From contig NZ_FOMS01000011.1 of the NCBI RefSeq assembly GCF_900112685.1, positions 62,001 to 126,000 of the forward strand: a stretch of DNA of 64,000 nucleotides. Direction: 5' to 3'. The position numbers were made by a program, and so were the translations under genes. The notes under the pieces are model-generated. The model was not told the origin of the DNA and made no database searches. It saw only the letters and a list, made by a program, of their open reading frames with translations. Of the stretch, positions 8,768 through 27,150 are shown one piece after another. This stretch comes from Roseivivax sediminis. GTDB taxonomy: Bacteria > Pseudomonadota > Alphaproteobacteria > Rhodobacterales > Rhodobacteraceae. Numbering within the stretch: position 1 is the first letter of the stretch; every line of letters begins with the position of its first letter.

Positions 8768-9820
8768 TCAGAGCCAGGCGTCACGACCGGTGCCGACGGC
8801 GTCCGCGACGTTTGCGAAACCGTCGGCGGCAAGGCGGGACTCGAGCCCTTCGGCGATGCTGCGCACGAGGCCGAGGCCGTCGAAGGTCAGCGCGGTATAG
8901 AGTTGCACGGCCGACGCTCCCGCGCGGATCTTGGTATAGGCGTCGGCCGCCGAGCCGATACCGCCGACGCCGATCAGCGGGATCTCGGCGTTCGTGAGTT
9001 GCGACAGGTGCGCCAGAACGCGGGTCGAGCGGTCGAAGAGGGGGGCGCCGGAGAGGCCGCCGGCTTCCGCCCCGTGGGTCGAGCGCAGGCCGTCGCGGGA
9101 GAGCGTCGTGTTGGTCGTGACGATGGCGTCGACGCGCCTTTCGCGCGCGACCTCGGCGACGTCGCGAAGCCCGCGCGTGTCCAGATCCGGCGCGATCTTG
9201 AGGAAGACCGGAACGCGGCGTGGCAGGCTGTCCCGCGCTTCGATCACCCCGGCCAGAAGCGCGGCGAGGGCATCGCGCCCCTGCAGGTCCCGCAGCTTTT
9301 CGGTGTTGGGCGAGGAGACGTTGACCGTGGCGAAGTCGAGCCACGGCCCGCAGCGGCGCAGAACCGTTGCGAAGTCGGCGGCACGGTCGGCGCTGTCCTT
9401 GTTGGCGCCGAGGTTGAGGCCGATCACCGCCTCGCGCGGGCGGGCCGCGAGCCGCTCCGCCGCCGCCTCCATCCCGTCGTTGTTGAAGCCGAAGCGGTTG
9501 ATCGCGGCGCGATCCTCGGTCAGCCGGAAGAGCCGAGGGCGGGGATTGCCCGGCTGGGGACGCGGGGTGATGGCGCCGACCTCCAGGAAGCCGAAGCCGG
9601 CGCGGGACAGCGGCGCCAGCGCCGTCGCGTTCTTGTCGAAGCCCGCGGCGAGGCCGACGGGGTTGTCGAGGCTGAGCCCTGCCACCTCGGTCCTCAGCCG
9701 GTCGCTGGTGATCCGGCCCGGAAGCGGTACCAGCCCGGAGTGCAGCGCCCGCAACGCGAGACCGTGCGCCCGTTCGGGATCGACGCGGCGCAGAAGCGCG
9801 AGGCCGGCGCGCTCCAGCAT
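8768..9820 (-). CDS. pyrD: Dihydroorotate dehydrogenase (quinone), class 2
   Basis: A 350-residue membrane-associated FMN enzyme of pyrimidine synthesis; it oxidises dihydroorotate to orotate and passes electrons to quinone. Features: the N-terminal amphipathic extension typical of class 2 ([19 protein letters not shown]), [12 protein letters not shown] for FMN contact, NVSSPNT with the catalytic serine, and FLKIAPDLD and TNTT motifs. The frame is open further upstream, but ATG 9820 overlaps the stop of the DUF952 gene (TGATG), matching a two-gene operon. It converges on trpF with only 16 bases between the stops. Confidence 0.96.
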   Translation of the reverse strand: MLERAGLALLRRVDPERAHGLALRALHSGLVPLPGRITSDRLRTEVAGLSLDNPVGLAAGFDKNATALAPLSRAGFGFLEVGAITPRPQPGNPRPRLFRLTEDRAAINRFGFNNDGMEAAAERLAARPREAVIGLNLGANKDSADRAADFATVLRRCGPWLDFATVNVSSPNTEKLRDLQGRDALAALLAGVIEARDSLPRRVPVFLKIAPDLDTRGLRDVAEVARERRVDAIVTTNTTLSRDGLRSTHGAEAGGLSGAPLFDRSTRVLAHLSQLTNAEIPLIGVGGIGSAADAYTKIRAGASAVQLYTALTFDGLGLVRSIAEGLESRLAADGFANVADAVGTGRDAWL

Positions 9821-10158
9821 CAGCCCTCCGCGGGGTCGAAGTTGTGGCGCCCGCCTTCGAGCGGCAGCTTCTGCGCCCAGGCGACGTCCTCGGCCTTCAG
9901 CCGCCGGTAGAGATGCGGGAAGAGTTCGCCGCCGCGCGACGGTTCCCACTTGAGGTCCGGGGCGAGCGCGGCGTCGTCGCAGGCCACCAGCATCAGCCCG
10001 TCCTCGCCGGCGAAGTGCCTGGCCGCCGTCTCCTCCGCCTGCTCGGGGGTGGAGAAATGGATGTAGCCGTCGGCGAGGTCGATCGGCGCCCCGGCGGTCT
10101 CTCCGTCGCGGAGAAAGTCGGCGTATTCGTGTTCGCGGAAGATCTTGTAGATGAGCAT
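9820..10158 (-). CDS. DUF952 family protein
   Basis: A 112-residue cytoplasmic protein of the DUF952 family. Characteristic parts are the N-terminal IYKI segment, the [20 protein letters not shown] stretch near residues 31-50 and the [17 protein letters not shown] segment near 71-87. No biochemical function is established for the family to my knowledge. It is the first gene of a short operon with pyrD: its stop codon overlaps the pyrD start by one base. DUF952 next to pyrD is a recurrent arrangement in alphaproteobacteria and may hint at a link with nucleotide metabolism, but this is inference. Confidence 0.85.
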   Translation of the reverse strand: MLIYKIFREHEYADFLRDGETAGAPIDLADGYIHFSTPEQAEETAARHFAGEDGLMLVACDDAALAPDLKWEPSRGGELFPHLYRRLKAEDVAWAQKLPLEGGRHNFDPAEG

Positions 10159-10260
10159 GGGCCGGTCATGGCGTGCCGGCGCGATCCGGTCAAGCTTGCC
10201 GCTGGACAGATCCGGTGCCGCGCGGCAGCATCGGGGCCGCATCACCGAAAGGAAGTCCCG

Positions 10261-11820
10261 ATGTCCAGATCCCTCATGGTCAGTGCCGCCGCCCTTGCGA
10301 TCGGCGCCGGCGCGGCGCAGGCCGATGTCACGCTCACCATCCTGCACACGAACGATTTCCACGACCGCTTCGAGCCGATCTCGGCCTACGATTCGACCTG
10401 CGCCCCCGAGGACAACGAGGCCGGCGAGTGTTTCGGTGGCATCGCCCGGCTCGTCACCGCGATCGACGCGGCCCGGGAGGGCGCGCAGAGCGATGTTCTG
10501 CTGCTCGATGCGGGCGACATGTTCCAGGGCTCGCTCTTTTTCACCGAATACGGCGGCGAGATCGCGGCGGAGTTCATGAACCGCCTCGGTTACGACGCGA
10601 TGGCGGTGGGCAACCACGAGTTCGACAACGGGCCGGAGGGGCTCGGGGAGTTTCTCGATCTCGCCGAGTTTCCTGTCCTGTCGGCGAATATCGACGTGAG
10701 CGGGGCCCAGGGTCTTGGCGATCTGCGGAAATCGGTGGTGCTGGAGACCGAAGGCGGCACGCAGGTCGGTGTCGTGTCGGTGCTGGCCGAGGACACGCCG
10801 GAAACGTCCTCGCCGGGCGACAACGTGATCTTTTCCTCCACCGTCGACGCCGCGCAGGCCGAGATCGACGCGCTGACCGAACGGGGCATCGACAAGATCG
10901 TGCTGCTGACCCATGTCGGCCTGCCGGAGGATCGGCGCCTCGCCGAGGAACTGACCGGCGTCGATCTGGTCATCGGCGGGCACAGCCACACGCTTCTGGG
11001 CGACATGGAAGGCGCGGCCGGTCCCTATCCGGTGATGGTCGGCGACGTGCCGATCTTCACCGCCTATGCCTACGGCAAGTACCTGGGCGAGATCGAGGTG
11101 ACATTCGATGACGTTGGGACCGTGACCGAGGTGTCGGGGGCGCCGCGCCTTCTGGATTCGAGCGTGTCGGAGGACGAGGAGGCCAAGGCGCGGGTCGCGG
11201 AACTGGCGGAGCCGCTGGAGGAACTGCGTCAGGAGGTCGTGGCCGAAAGCACCGAGGCGATCGAAGGCTCGCGCGAAGCCTGTCGCGCCGGGGAATGCCA
11301 GATGGGCAACCTCGTGGCCGACGCGATGCTGGCACGGGTCGCCGATCAGGGCATCGAGGTGGCCATCACGAACGGCGGGGGCCTGCGCGCTTCCATCGAC
11401 GAAGGCGAGGTGACGATGGGCGAGGTTCTGACCGTGCTGCCGTTCCAGAACACGTTGTCGACCTTCCGGGTGACAGGCGCGGCGCTGAAGGAGGCGCTGG
11501 AGAACGGCGTGAGCCAGATCGAGGAGGGCGCCGGGCGCTTCCCGCAAGTGGCGGGAATGTCCTTTGCCGTCGACGCGTCCGCCGAGGTCGGATCGCGCGT
11601 CTCGGACGTGATGATCGGCGGCGAGCCGCTGGAGGAGGATAAATTCTACGGCGTGGTGTCGAACAATTACGTGCGAAACGGCGGCGACGGGTACGCGATG
11701 TTCGTGGACGCCCGGGACGCCTACGATTTCGGCCCCGATCTGGCCGACGTGACGGCGGAGTACCTGGCGGACGAAACGCCGTACGAGCCCTATACCGACG
11801 GGCGCATCACGATGCAGTGA
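10261..11820 (+). CDS. Periplasmic 5'-nucleotidase / UshA-like metallophosphatase
   Basis: A 519-residue secreted enzyme. A signal peptide (1-21, AQA|D) leads to a calcineurin-like metallophosphatase domain with the di-metal ligands in HTNDFHDRFEP (29-39), DAGDMFQGS (83-91), GNHEFDNG (117-124) and GGHSHTLLG (about 239-247). The C-terminal 5'-nucleotidase domain carries the substrate-binding NYVRNGGDGYAMF near residue 470. It likely releases phosphate and nucleosides from external nucleotides. The ATG has an AAAGGAAG ribosome-binding site. It is divergent from the DUF952-pyrD pair and stands alone on its strand. Exact substrate is not determined by sequence. Confidence 0.92.
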   Translation: MSRSLMVSAAALAIGAGAAQADVTLTILHTNDFHDRFEPISAYDSTCAPEDNEAGECFGGIARLVTAIDAAREGAQSDVLLLDAGDMFQGSLFFTEYGGEIAAEFMNRLGYDAMAVGNHEFDNGPEGLGEFLDLAEFPVLSANIDVSGAQGLGDLRKSVVLETEGGTQVGVVSVLAEDTPETSSPGDNVIFSSTVDAAQAEIDALTERGIDKIVLLTHVGLPEDRRLAEELTGVDLVIGGHSHTLLGDMEGAAGPYPVMVGDVPIFTAYAYGKYLGEIEVTFDDVGTVTEVSGAPRLLDSSVSEDEEAKARVAELAEPLEELRQEVVAESTEAIEGSREACRAGECQMGNLVADAMLARVADQGIEVAITNGGGLRASIDEGEVTMGEVLTVLPFQNTLSTFRVTGAALKEALENGVSQIEEGAGRFPQVAGMSFAVDASAEVGSRVSDVMIGGEPLEEDKFYGVVSNNYVRNGGDGYAMFVDARDAYDFGPDLADVTAEYLADETPYEPYTDGRITMQ

Positions 11821-11831
11821 CGTCGAGACAT

Positions 11832-11862
11832 TCGGGGCCGGGCGGTCGCGCGTCGGCCCCGA
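11832..11862. terminator. Hairpin in convergent gap, possible bidirectional terminator
   Basis: A 9-bp perfect stem (11832-11840 with 11854-11862) with a 13-base loop between the convergent 5'-nucleotidase and DUF1428 genes. No T run is present on either side, so a terminator role is only suggested by position. Confidence 0.35.
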
Positions 11863-11923
11863 GCTTGAGAAAGGCAGCAGGCGCCCCGGGGCTTATGGGC
11901 CCAGGGCTCGAGGCCGCGCGGGT

Positions 11924-12286
11924 TTAGGCCGGCTGTCCGAAGGTGACGAGCGGTTCGAACCCGCCCCACATCATGCGCATGCCGTCGAAAGGCATTTCGG
12001 GTATTTCCTGCATGCGCGGATCGGCCATCATCTTTTCCCACGCCGAATCGCAGGTCTCCTTGTTGGGCCACACCATCCAGGAGAACACGACCGTCTCGTC
12101 TTCCTTCTTCTGCACTGCCATCGGGAAGGACGTGACCTTGCCGTCCGGCGTATCGACGCCCCAGGTCTCGACGCTGCCGAGGCAGCCGAATTCCTGGAAC
12201 ATCGGCCAGACGGAGTCGGCCATCGCCTTGTAGGCGTCGCGGTTGGCGGTCGGCACCGCGAGCAGGAAGCCTTGGTAATAGGGCAT
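11924..12286 (-). CDS. DUF1428 domain-containing protein
   Basis: A 120-residue small cytoplasmic protein of the DUF1428 family, a dimeric alpha-beta barrel fold. It begins YYQGFLLAVPTANRDAYKAMA and ends with the typical DGMRMMWGGFEPLVTF segment near residues 102-117. The function is unknown. ATG 12286 is preceded by AAAGGAGA with normal spacing; the frame extends further upstream but only across the divergent promoter region. It is transcribed away from a MarR gene, with a palindrome between them, so the MarR protein probably controls it. Confidence 0.88.
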   Translation of the reverse strand: MPYYQGFLLAVPTANRDAYKAMADSVWPMFQEFGCLGSVETWGVDTPDGKVTSFPMAVQKKEDETVVFSWMVWPNKETCDSAWEKMMADPRMQEIPEMPFDGMRMMWGGFEPLVTFGQPA

Positions 12287-12337
12287 CGCGAATCTCCTTT
12301 GGGGGTGGGGATGCCCCTTGAAGCTGCGCCGAAATTG

Positions 12338-12351
12338 CGTTGATATCAACG
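12338..12351. promoter_or_regulatory. 14-bp palindrome between divergent DUF1428 and MarR genes, likely operator
   Basis: CGTTGATATCAACG is a perfect palindrome ending 3 bases before the MarR start codon and 52 bases before the DUF1428 start. MarR proteins bind such dyads in shared divergent promoters. A 14-bp palindrome is expected a few times by chance in 64 kb; the position is what makes it convincing. Confidence 0.55.
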
Positions 12352-12354
12352 TTA

Positions 12355-12846
12355 ATGAGTGACACCCGCGAAACGCCGCCGGGCATGGACCCGGACCTGC
12401 CTCTGTCGGTGACGCTCGAGGTGCGCGACCGCTGCCTGTGTCTGCACCTTCAACGCGCCGCTCGCATCGTGGCGCGGCGCTTTGACGAGGCGCTGGCGCC
12501 GCTGGACCTGTCCAACAAGCAGTTTTCCGTGTTGATGGCGCTCAACCGGCCCGACGGGCCGCGCTTGGGCGCGTTGGTGGAGGTGCTGGGCATGGACCGC
12601 ACGACGCTGACGGCGGCCCTGAAACCGCTGGAGCGGCGCGGGCTCGTGGAATCCTCGCCCGATCCGGCGGACGCGAGGGCCCGGCGGCTTCGTCTGACGC
12701 CGGCGGGGCAGGGGGTGCTGAAGGCGGCGCTGCCGGTTTGGCGGGAAACGCATGACGCGATCGACGCCGCTGCGGGGGCTGAGGCCGTCGCGGGGCTGAC
12801 CGCCGGACTGGCGGAACTCGCCGGGCCGGAGGGGAGCTTAAAATAA
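12355..12846 (+). CDS. MarR family transcriptional regulator
   Basis: A 163-residue winged-helix repressor. The DNA-binding part spans about residues 50-120: LDLSNKQFSVLMALNRPDGPRLGALVEVLGMD (helices 2-3), RTTLTAALKPLERRGLVE (recognition helix) and the wing with DARARRLRLTPAG. The ATG at 12355 is used; an in-frame TTG at 12340 lies inside the palindrome and is unlikely. It is divergent from the DUF1428 gene and probably represses both itself and that gene. The ligand is unknown. Confidence 0.9.
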   Translation: MSDTRETPPGMDPDLPLSVTLEVRDRCLCLHLQRAARIVARRFDEALAPLDLSNKQFSVLMALNRPDGPRLGALVEVLGMDRTTLTAALKPLERRGLVESSPDPADARARRLRLTPAGQGVLKAALPVWRETHDAIDAAAGAEAVAGLTAGLAELAGPEGSLK

Positions 12847-13285
12847 TCTGTCGTGTCCCGCGGCAGCGGGCCGCGGCCCCTTCCGGGGGTGCGTGATGCC
12901 GGCGAAGTCCCTGACGTGACTGGAATTTGCCTTCGGCTTGGCGACCCCGGGAAAACGTGCTAGTCTATTTTTCGCATGCCGAAAGAGTGCGCGCCCAGTG
13001 TCGCTGCGCTCTTGGCATTTCTTTCCAGATTGTCTATTGCGCCCTTTACGGCGGGCTTGCGCGATTCGCGTCATGCCCTGTCGTGTCGTCCGAGACGGTG
13101 GGCAAGCCGAGGGTAACCGACGCTGCTAAGTCCTGCCTGAGACGGGAGAGAACATTCGGCCTGTTGGCGCTCCGGCGCCTCCGGGCAAGCGATTGTGACG
13201 CCCCGATCGGACCTTGGGGCCGGGCAGTGATTGTCCGGCTTTAAAAGAGCCGGAGGGGTCGCCCCTCCAGAACTTGGAGTGAACT
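12847..13285 (+). promoter_or_regulatory. Promoter and long leader of the rplJL-rpoBC operon
   Basis: A 439-base gap without a convincing gene. A candidate promoter is TTGGCG (12938-12943), a 17-base spacer and TAGTCT (12961-12966); the -10 is poor. The remaining 300 or more bases resemble an L10 leader: in bacteria this RNA folds to bind the L10-L12 complex, which represses translation of its own operon. Just upstream of the GTG start a 7-bp stem GGAGGGG/CCCCTCC (13252-13258, 13262-13268) is visible, followed by the ribosome-binding site CTTGGAGTG. L10 autoregulation is known for the family; the fold itself was not computed. Confidence 0.55.
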
Positions 13286-13804
13286 GTGGATAGAGCCCAG
13301 AAAGAGAAAGTGGTCGAGGAACTCGGCCAGATCTTCGAAAGCTCTGGCGTCGTGGTGGTTGCACACTACCAGGGCCTCACGGTTGCCGAGATGCAGGACC
13401 TGCGCGGCCGCGCCCGAGAGGGTGGCGCGTCGGTTCGTGTCGCCAAGAACAAGCTCGCCAAGATCGCCCTGGAGGGCAAGGCCTGCGAAAGCATGTCGAC
13501 GTACCTCGAGGGCATGACCGTCCTCACCTATTCCGAAGACCCCGTGGCCGCGGCCAAGGTGGTCGAGGATTTCGCCAAGGATAACAAGAAGCTGCAGGTC
13601 CTTGGCGGCGCAATGGGTGGGGAGGCCCTGGACCGGGCCGGTGTCGAAGCCGTGTCGAAGATGCCGTCGCGCGAAGAGCTTCTCGCTCAGATCGCCGGCA
13701 TGCTTGGCGCCCCTGCTTCGAACATCGCCGGTGCGATCGGCGCGCCTGCTTCGAACATCGCCTCCATCCTTTCGACCATCGAGGAAAAGGCCGAGGCGGC
13801 CTAA
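13286..13804 (+). CDS. rplJ: 50S ribosomal protein L10
   Basis: A 172-residue protein that forms the base of the ribosomal stalk and anchors L7/L12 dimers through its C-terminal helix. It starts with GTG and the typical [20 protein letters not shown]. The [33 protein letters not shown] rRNA-binding part follows. The tail contains a duplicated GAPASNIA (about residues 142-149 and 153-160) in the region before the L12-binding helix. Distance to rplL is 76 bases. Confidence 0.97.
   Translation: MDRAQKEKVVEELGQIFESSGVVVVAHYQGLTVAEMQDLRGRAREGGASVRVAKNKLAKIALEGKACESMSTYLEGMTVLTYSEDPVAAAKVVEDFAKDNKKLQVLGGAMGGEALDRAGVEAVSKMPSREELLAQIAGMLGAPASNIAGAIGAPASNIASILSTIEEKAEAA
13706..13762 (+). repeat. 24-base direct repeat inside rplJ
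   Basis: Two 24-base copies (13706-13729 and 13739-13762) differ at one position and are 33 bases apart in phase. They encode the duplicated GAPASNIA peptide of L10. Confidence 0.85.
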
Positions 13805-13880
13805 GGCATCCCGTGAGTCCCATGCGCGAAAGCTTGTATTCGCGGCGTTGGATCACATCTAGATATGGAAAGAAGTCACA

Positions 13881-14264
13881 ATGGCTGATCTGAAGAAACT
13901 TGCCGAAGAGATCGTGGGTCTGACCCTCCTCGAGGCACAGGAACTGAAAACCATCCTCAAGGACGAGTACGGCATCGAGCCCGCTTCGGGCGGCGCCGTC
14001 ATGATGGCCGGCCCCGCCGACGGTGGCGGCGCAGCCGAGGCCGCCGAGGAGCAGACCGAGTTCGACGTCATCCTGAAGTCGGCCGGCGCATCCAAGATCA
14101 ACGTGATCAAGGAAGTCCGCGGCATCACCGGCCTGGGTCTGAAAGAGGCCAAGGAGCTGGTCGAGGCCGGCGGCAAGCCGGTCAAGGAAGGCGCGTCCAA
14201 GGACGAAGCCGAAGAGATCAAGAAGAAGCTCGAAGACGCAGGCGCGGAAGTCGAGCTCAAGTGA
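13881..14264 (+). CDS. rplL: 50S ribosomal protein L7/L12
   Basis: A 127-residue stalk protein, the multi-copy factor-binding site for EF-Tu, EF-G and others. The N-terminal dimerisation part (1-35, [21 protein letters not shown]) is followed by a Gly/Ala-rich hinge (about 37-56) and the C-terminal globular domain with [20 protein letters not shown] and [31 protein letters not shown] ribosome-binding site precedes the ATG. It belongs to the rplJ operon and is followed by 253 bases before rpoB. Confidence 0.98.
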   Translation: MADLKKLAEEIVGLTLLEAQELKTILKDEYGIEPASGGAVMMAGPADGGGAAEAAEEQTEFDVILKSAGASKINVIKEVRGITGLGLKEAKELVEAGGKPVKEGASKDEAEEIKKKLEDAGAEVELK

Positions 14265-14272
14265 TCGCGGCG

Positions 14273-14295
14273 AGGGTGGGCGAATCGCCCGCCCT
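14273..14295. repeat. Dispersed GGTGGGC palindrome, copy 1
   Basis: A 23-base imperfect palindrome AGGGTGGGC-GAATC-GCCCGCCCT just after rplL. Related palindromes occur at 33436-33457 and 62730-62750. It looks like a short dispersed intergenic repeat. Confidence 0.5.
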
Positions 14296-14307
14296 GCGGC
14301 ATTCGAA

Positions 14308-14338
14308 GGCTGGATCCGGGCCGCCCCCGGGTCCAGCC
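14308..14338 (+). promoter_or_regulatory. Strong hairpin in the rplL-rpoB gap, possible attenuator or processing site
   Basis: A 13-bp stem (14308-14320 with 14326-14338, one G-T pair) and a 5-base loop, with no T run. In E. coli the rplL-rpoB gap holds a partial terminator and an RNase III site that lower rpoBC expression relative to rplJL. This hairpin sits in the same place and may play the same role. Confidence 0.55.
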
Positions 14339-14517
14339 GAACCCGTCTTGGCAAGGGCCGTGCGCGACCCTTCCCCAGGCGAGGTTCCAAGGGTCGGGAG
14401 GCTTCCGGTGGGACGGAGGCCGCGCATTGACCGGAACACGCTCTCTCGGATGAGCCCGCGGCCGGGGCCCGACGGCCCGCGCGCTCAGGTGAGACGACAG
14501 ACAAGGTGACGACACCC

Positions 14518-18657
<4,140 letters not shown>

Positions 18658-18664
18658 GCCGGAT

Positions 18665-18718
18665 GCCGGGCTGAGGCCCGGCCTACGGCCCCTTGGGTAG
18701 GCCGGGTTTCAGCCCGGC
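18665..18718. repeat. 22-bp inverted repeat between rpoB and rpoC
   Basis: The arms 18665-18686 and 18697-18718 pair over 22 bases with two G-T pairs and a 10-base loop. The arm sequence (GCCGGGCTGA..CCCGGCCTAC) looks like a REP-type dispersed palindrome rather than a gene-specific element. There is no T run, so it is not an intrinsic terminator and does not split the rpoBC operon. Confidence 0.7.
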
Positions 18719-18754
18719 CAGCCCCGTCCTTCCCGCGCTATTCGAGGTATCAAG

Positions 18755-23014
<4,260 letters not shown>

Positions 23015-23039
23015 GCGGCCTCGGGTATCTGACAGCAGA

Positions 23040-23071
23040 AGCGCCCCCGGGTCCTCCCGGGGGCGCTTTTT
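23040..23071 (+). terminator. Rho-independent terminator of rplJL-rpoBC
   Basis: A perfect 12-bp stem (23040-23051 with 23056-23067) with a TCCT loop, running into TTTTTGGTTTG. It starts 25 bases after the rpoC stop. Confidence 0.93.
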
Positions 23072-23297
23072 GGTTTGTTTGACGTATCCGAGGGCTGCGC
23101 CGTGGCCGCGCGCGAGCCCGACACGCAACGCTGCGCCCCTTTTCTGCTGGAGGCAACCGCCCACCAAGGAAGCCACCGCCGGTAGCCGGGCCGCCGCGCC
23201 CCGCACCTGCGGTGCCGTTCGGGCCATCGCCACCTTGCTCGACTGATTGGAAGCGGGCCCGTCGGGAAGCTGTGAGGCGGCTATATCCCGCCGCCGC

Positions 23298-24119
23298 TCA
23301 GCCCTGCTTCGCCAGCCGGTCGAACGCCTTCAACCGCGCCAGTAGGGCGTCGAGCCCGGCCAGGGGCATCATGTTGGGTCCGTCCGAAGGCGCGTTGTCC
23401 GGGTCCTCGTGCACTTCCATGAAGACCGAGGCCGCCCCCACCGCCAGCGCCGCCCGCGCCAGCACCGGCACGAATTCCCGCTGCCCGCCCGAAGATGTGC
23501 CCTGGCCGCCCGGCAGCTGCACCGAATGGGTCGCGTCGAATACCACCGGGTAGCCCGTCTCGCCCATGATCGGCAGCGACCTGAAATCCGACACCAGCAT
23601 GTTGTAGCCGAAGCTCGTCCCCCGCTCGCAGAGCAGAATCCGACCGTTCCCCGTCGAGGCGATCTTGCCCGCCACGTTGCTCATGTCCCACGGCGCGAGG
23701 AACTGGCCCTTCTTGACGTTGATCGCGCGCCCCGTCTCTCCGGCGGCGAGCAGAAGGTCGGTCTGCCGCGACAGGAAGGCGGGGATCTGCAGGATATCCA
23801 CGGCCTCGGCCGCGCGTTCGGCCTGCGGGATATCGTGCACGTCGGTGATCACCGGGCAGCCGAACTCGTCCCGGATCGCGGCGAGGATCTCCAGACCCGC
23901 CTCGATCCCGAGTCCGCGCTTGCCCGACAGCGACGAGCGGTTCGCCTTGTCGTAACTGGCCTTGAAGACGAAGGGCACGCCATAGCGCGCCGCGCTCTCG
24001 CCGATCCGCGACGCCAGCATCCGCGCATGGTCACGGCTTTCCAGCTGGCAAGGTCCGGCGATCAGCACGAAGGGCCGCGCATTGCCGAAGGTGACCGGTC
24101 CGACCTCGACGTCCGTCAC
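23298..24119 (-). CDS. kdsA: 3-deoxy-8-phosphooctulonate synthase (KDO-8-phosphate synthase)
   Basis: A 273-residue TIM-barrel enzyme that condenses PEP and D-arabinose-5-phosphate to Kdo-8-phosphate for lipid A inner core or capsule. Landmarks are [70 protein letters not shown] and [13 protein letters not shown]. It begins at GTG 24119, whose first bases overlap the kdsB stop by 4 bases, so the two are translationally coupled. A Cys in the IAGPC motif and an Asn/Asp-type metal context should decide metal dependence; I did not resolve this. Confidence 0.96.
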   Translation of the reverse strand: MTDVEVGPVTFGNARPFVLIAGPCQLESRDHARMLASRIGESAARYGVPFVFKASYDKANRSSLSGKRGLGIEAGLEILAAIRDEFGCPVITDVHDIPQAERAAEAVDILQIPAFLSRQTDLLLAAGETGRAINVKKGQFLAPWDMSNVAGKIASTGNGRILLCERGTSFGYNMLVSDFRSLPIMGETGYPVVFDATHSVQLPGGQGTSSGGQREFVPVLARAALAVGAASVFMEVHEDPDNAPSDGPNMMPLAGLDALLARLKAFDRLAKQG

Positions 24120-24910
24120 GTCCTCTGCTCCTTCAGCACTGCCTCGATCCGCGCCACATCCTGCGGGTTGTTGAGTTCCCAGAACACCCGCCCCCGCGAA
24201 TCCACCTCCACGCATTGCATCCGCGCGCCGTTCTCGAGGAACCGCAACTGCTCCAGCCCCTCCAGCCGCTCCAGCGGTCCCTCGGGCCAATCCTGGTAGC
24301 GCCGCAGCGTCTCGGGCCGGTAGGCATAGACCCCGACATGGTGAAAGACCGGCACTTCGCCCGCGGAAAACGCGCGCCCTTCGACGAACGGAATCACTTC
24401 CTTGGAGAAGTAGAGCCCGCGGCCCGCCCGGTCGAAGACCGCCGTGGTGCCGCCCACGCGGCCCGCGCGACGGTCCTCCTGTAACAGCGCCAGCGTCGCG
24501 GGCTCGCAGCGCAGCACCGGCGTCGCCGCGTCGAGCGTCGGGTCCGCCCGCATCGCCGCGATCAGCGCCGACAGGAACCAGGGCGGCGTCAGCGGCGCGT
24601 CGCCCTGAAGGTTCACCACGATCTCCGGTGCCAGCCCGGCGCGCTCCAGCGCGTCCGCGCAGCGCTCGGTGCCGTTGCGGCAGCTCCCGGAAGTCATGAT
24701 CACCTCGGCGCCGAAACCGCGCGCCGCCTCGGCGATGCCGTCGTCGTCGGTGGCAACGTAGACCGCGTCGGCCTCCGGCACCTCCAGCGCCGCCCGCCAT
24801 GTGAGCTCGATCAGCGACCGACGCACCCCGCCGCCGATATCCAGCTCGGCCAGCGGTTTGCCCGGATACCGGCTCGACGCGTAGCGCGCCGGAATGATCA
24901 CCGTGATCAT
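24116..24910 (-). CDS. kdsB: 3-deoxy-manno-octulosonate cytidylyltransferase
   Basis: A 264-residue enzyme that activates Kdo with CTP to CMP-Kdo, the donor for lipid A core and some capsules. The N terminus [17 protein letters not shown] is the CTP-binding signature. [18 protein letters not shown] and [17 protein letters not shown] follow, with the metal/nucleotide motif NLQGDAPL near residue 98-105 (NVQGDEP in many relatives). The kdsB-kdsA overlap (ATGA/GTGA type, 4 bases) shows a Kdo operon. Kdo activation normally needs a separate phosphatase, kdsC, which is not seen nearby. Confidence 0.94.
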   Translation of the reverse strand: MITVIIPARYASSRYPGKPLAELDIGGGVRRSLIELTWRAALEVPEADAVYVATDDDGIAEAARGFGAEVIMTSGSCRNGTERCADALERAGLAPEIVVNLQGDAPLTPPWFLSALIAAMRADPTLDAATPVLRCEPATLALLQEDRRAGRVGGTTAVFDRAGRGLYFSKEVIPFVEGRAFSAGEVPVFHHVGVYAYRPETLRRYQDWPEGPLERLEGLEQLRFLENGARMQCVEVDSRGRVFWELNNPQDVARIEAVLKEQRT

Positions 24911-24935
24911 CGCGACCTCCCTCTCGGCACGTCCC

Positions 24936-24993
24936 CGCGCCCCTGCTTCTTTGGGCCGGCAAATACTCCGGGGGTGTGGGGGCTGGCCCCCAC
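24936..24993 (+). repeat. Dispersed intergenic repeat (CTTCTTTGGGC / AAATACTCC), copy 1
   Basis: The stretch contains CTTCTTTGGGC (24945-24955) and AAATACTCC (24961-24969), followed by a small hairpin GTGGGGGC/GCCCCCAC (24976-24983, 24986-24993). A near-identical block in inverted orientation is found at 52304-52336. It lies in the gap between kdsB and the 133-residue hypothetical gene. Confidence 0.7.
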
Positions 24994-25040
24994 GAGGACC
25001 CCTGCCAACCCGCGCTGCCCGCCGGTATCTTGCACGGCGC

Positions 25041-25442
25041 TCATTCCTTCGCCAGCCGATCGGCTTTCTTGCGCACCAGAACCGTGCGCAGGTCGTGCAT
25101 CGCCAGAAGTAGCGCGTCAGTCACTTCCTCCAGCTGCTCGTCCGCCGCGCGGCTCTGCGCCCAATGCGCCGTCAGGTTGAGCTGGTCGACCGTGCGGTGG
25201 ATGTCGTCGATGTCGCGCATCGCCAGAAGCGCCTGCCGTTCGGTCATCCAGGCGCGGATCTCCGCCATGTCGCGGTCCGACAGCTCCCGCGCGCCGTGCG
25301 GCCTGATCTCGCCGCTCCGTGTGTTGACCACCGCGATCTGCTCCATCTCGATCCGCCGCTGCCGGGTCTCGGCATCGACGCGGAAAACGGCAGCGCCGTT
25401 CTCGCGGACGCGGAAATAATAGTCCGGCAGGGCTCCCGACAT
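25041..25442 (-). CDS. Conserved hypothetical protein
   Basis: A 133-residue soluble, charged protein that I cannot assign to a known family. It starts GALPDYYFRVRENGAAVFRVD, which looks like a beta-rich N-terminal part. Most of the remainder (about 50-130) is predicted by eye to be helical, with many Glu, Arg, Ala and Leu. The start lies 12 bases after the stop of the aspartate aminotransferase, so the two genes are probably one transcript. No signal peptide, membrane segment or metal-binding motif is seen. Confidence 0.75.
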   Translation of the reverse strand: MSGALPDYYFRVRENGAAVFRVDAETRQRRIEMEQIAVVNTRSGEIRPHGARELSDRDMAEIRAWMTERQALLAMRDIDDIHRTVDQLNLTAHWAQSRAADEQLEEVTDALLLAMHDLRTVLVRKKADRLAKE

Positions 25443-25454
25443 GATGTCTCCTCG

Positions 25455-27146
<1,692 letters not shown>

Positions 27147-27150
<4 letters not shown>

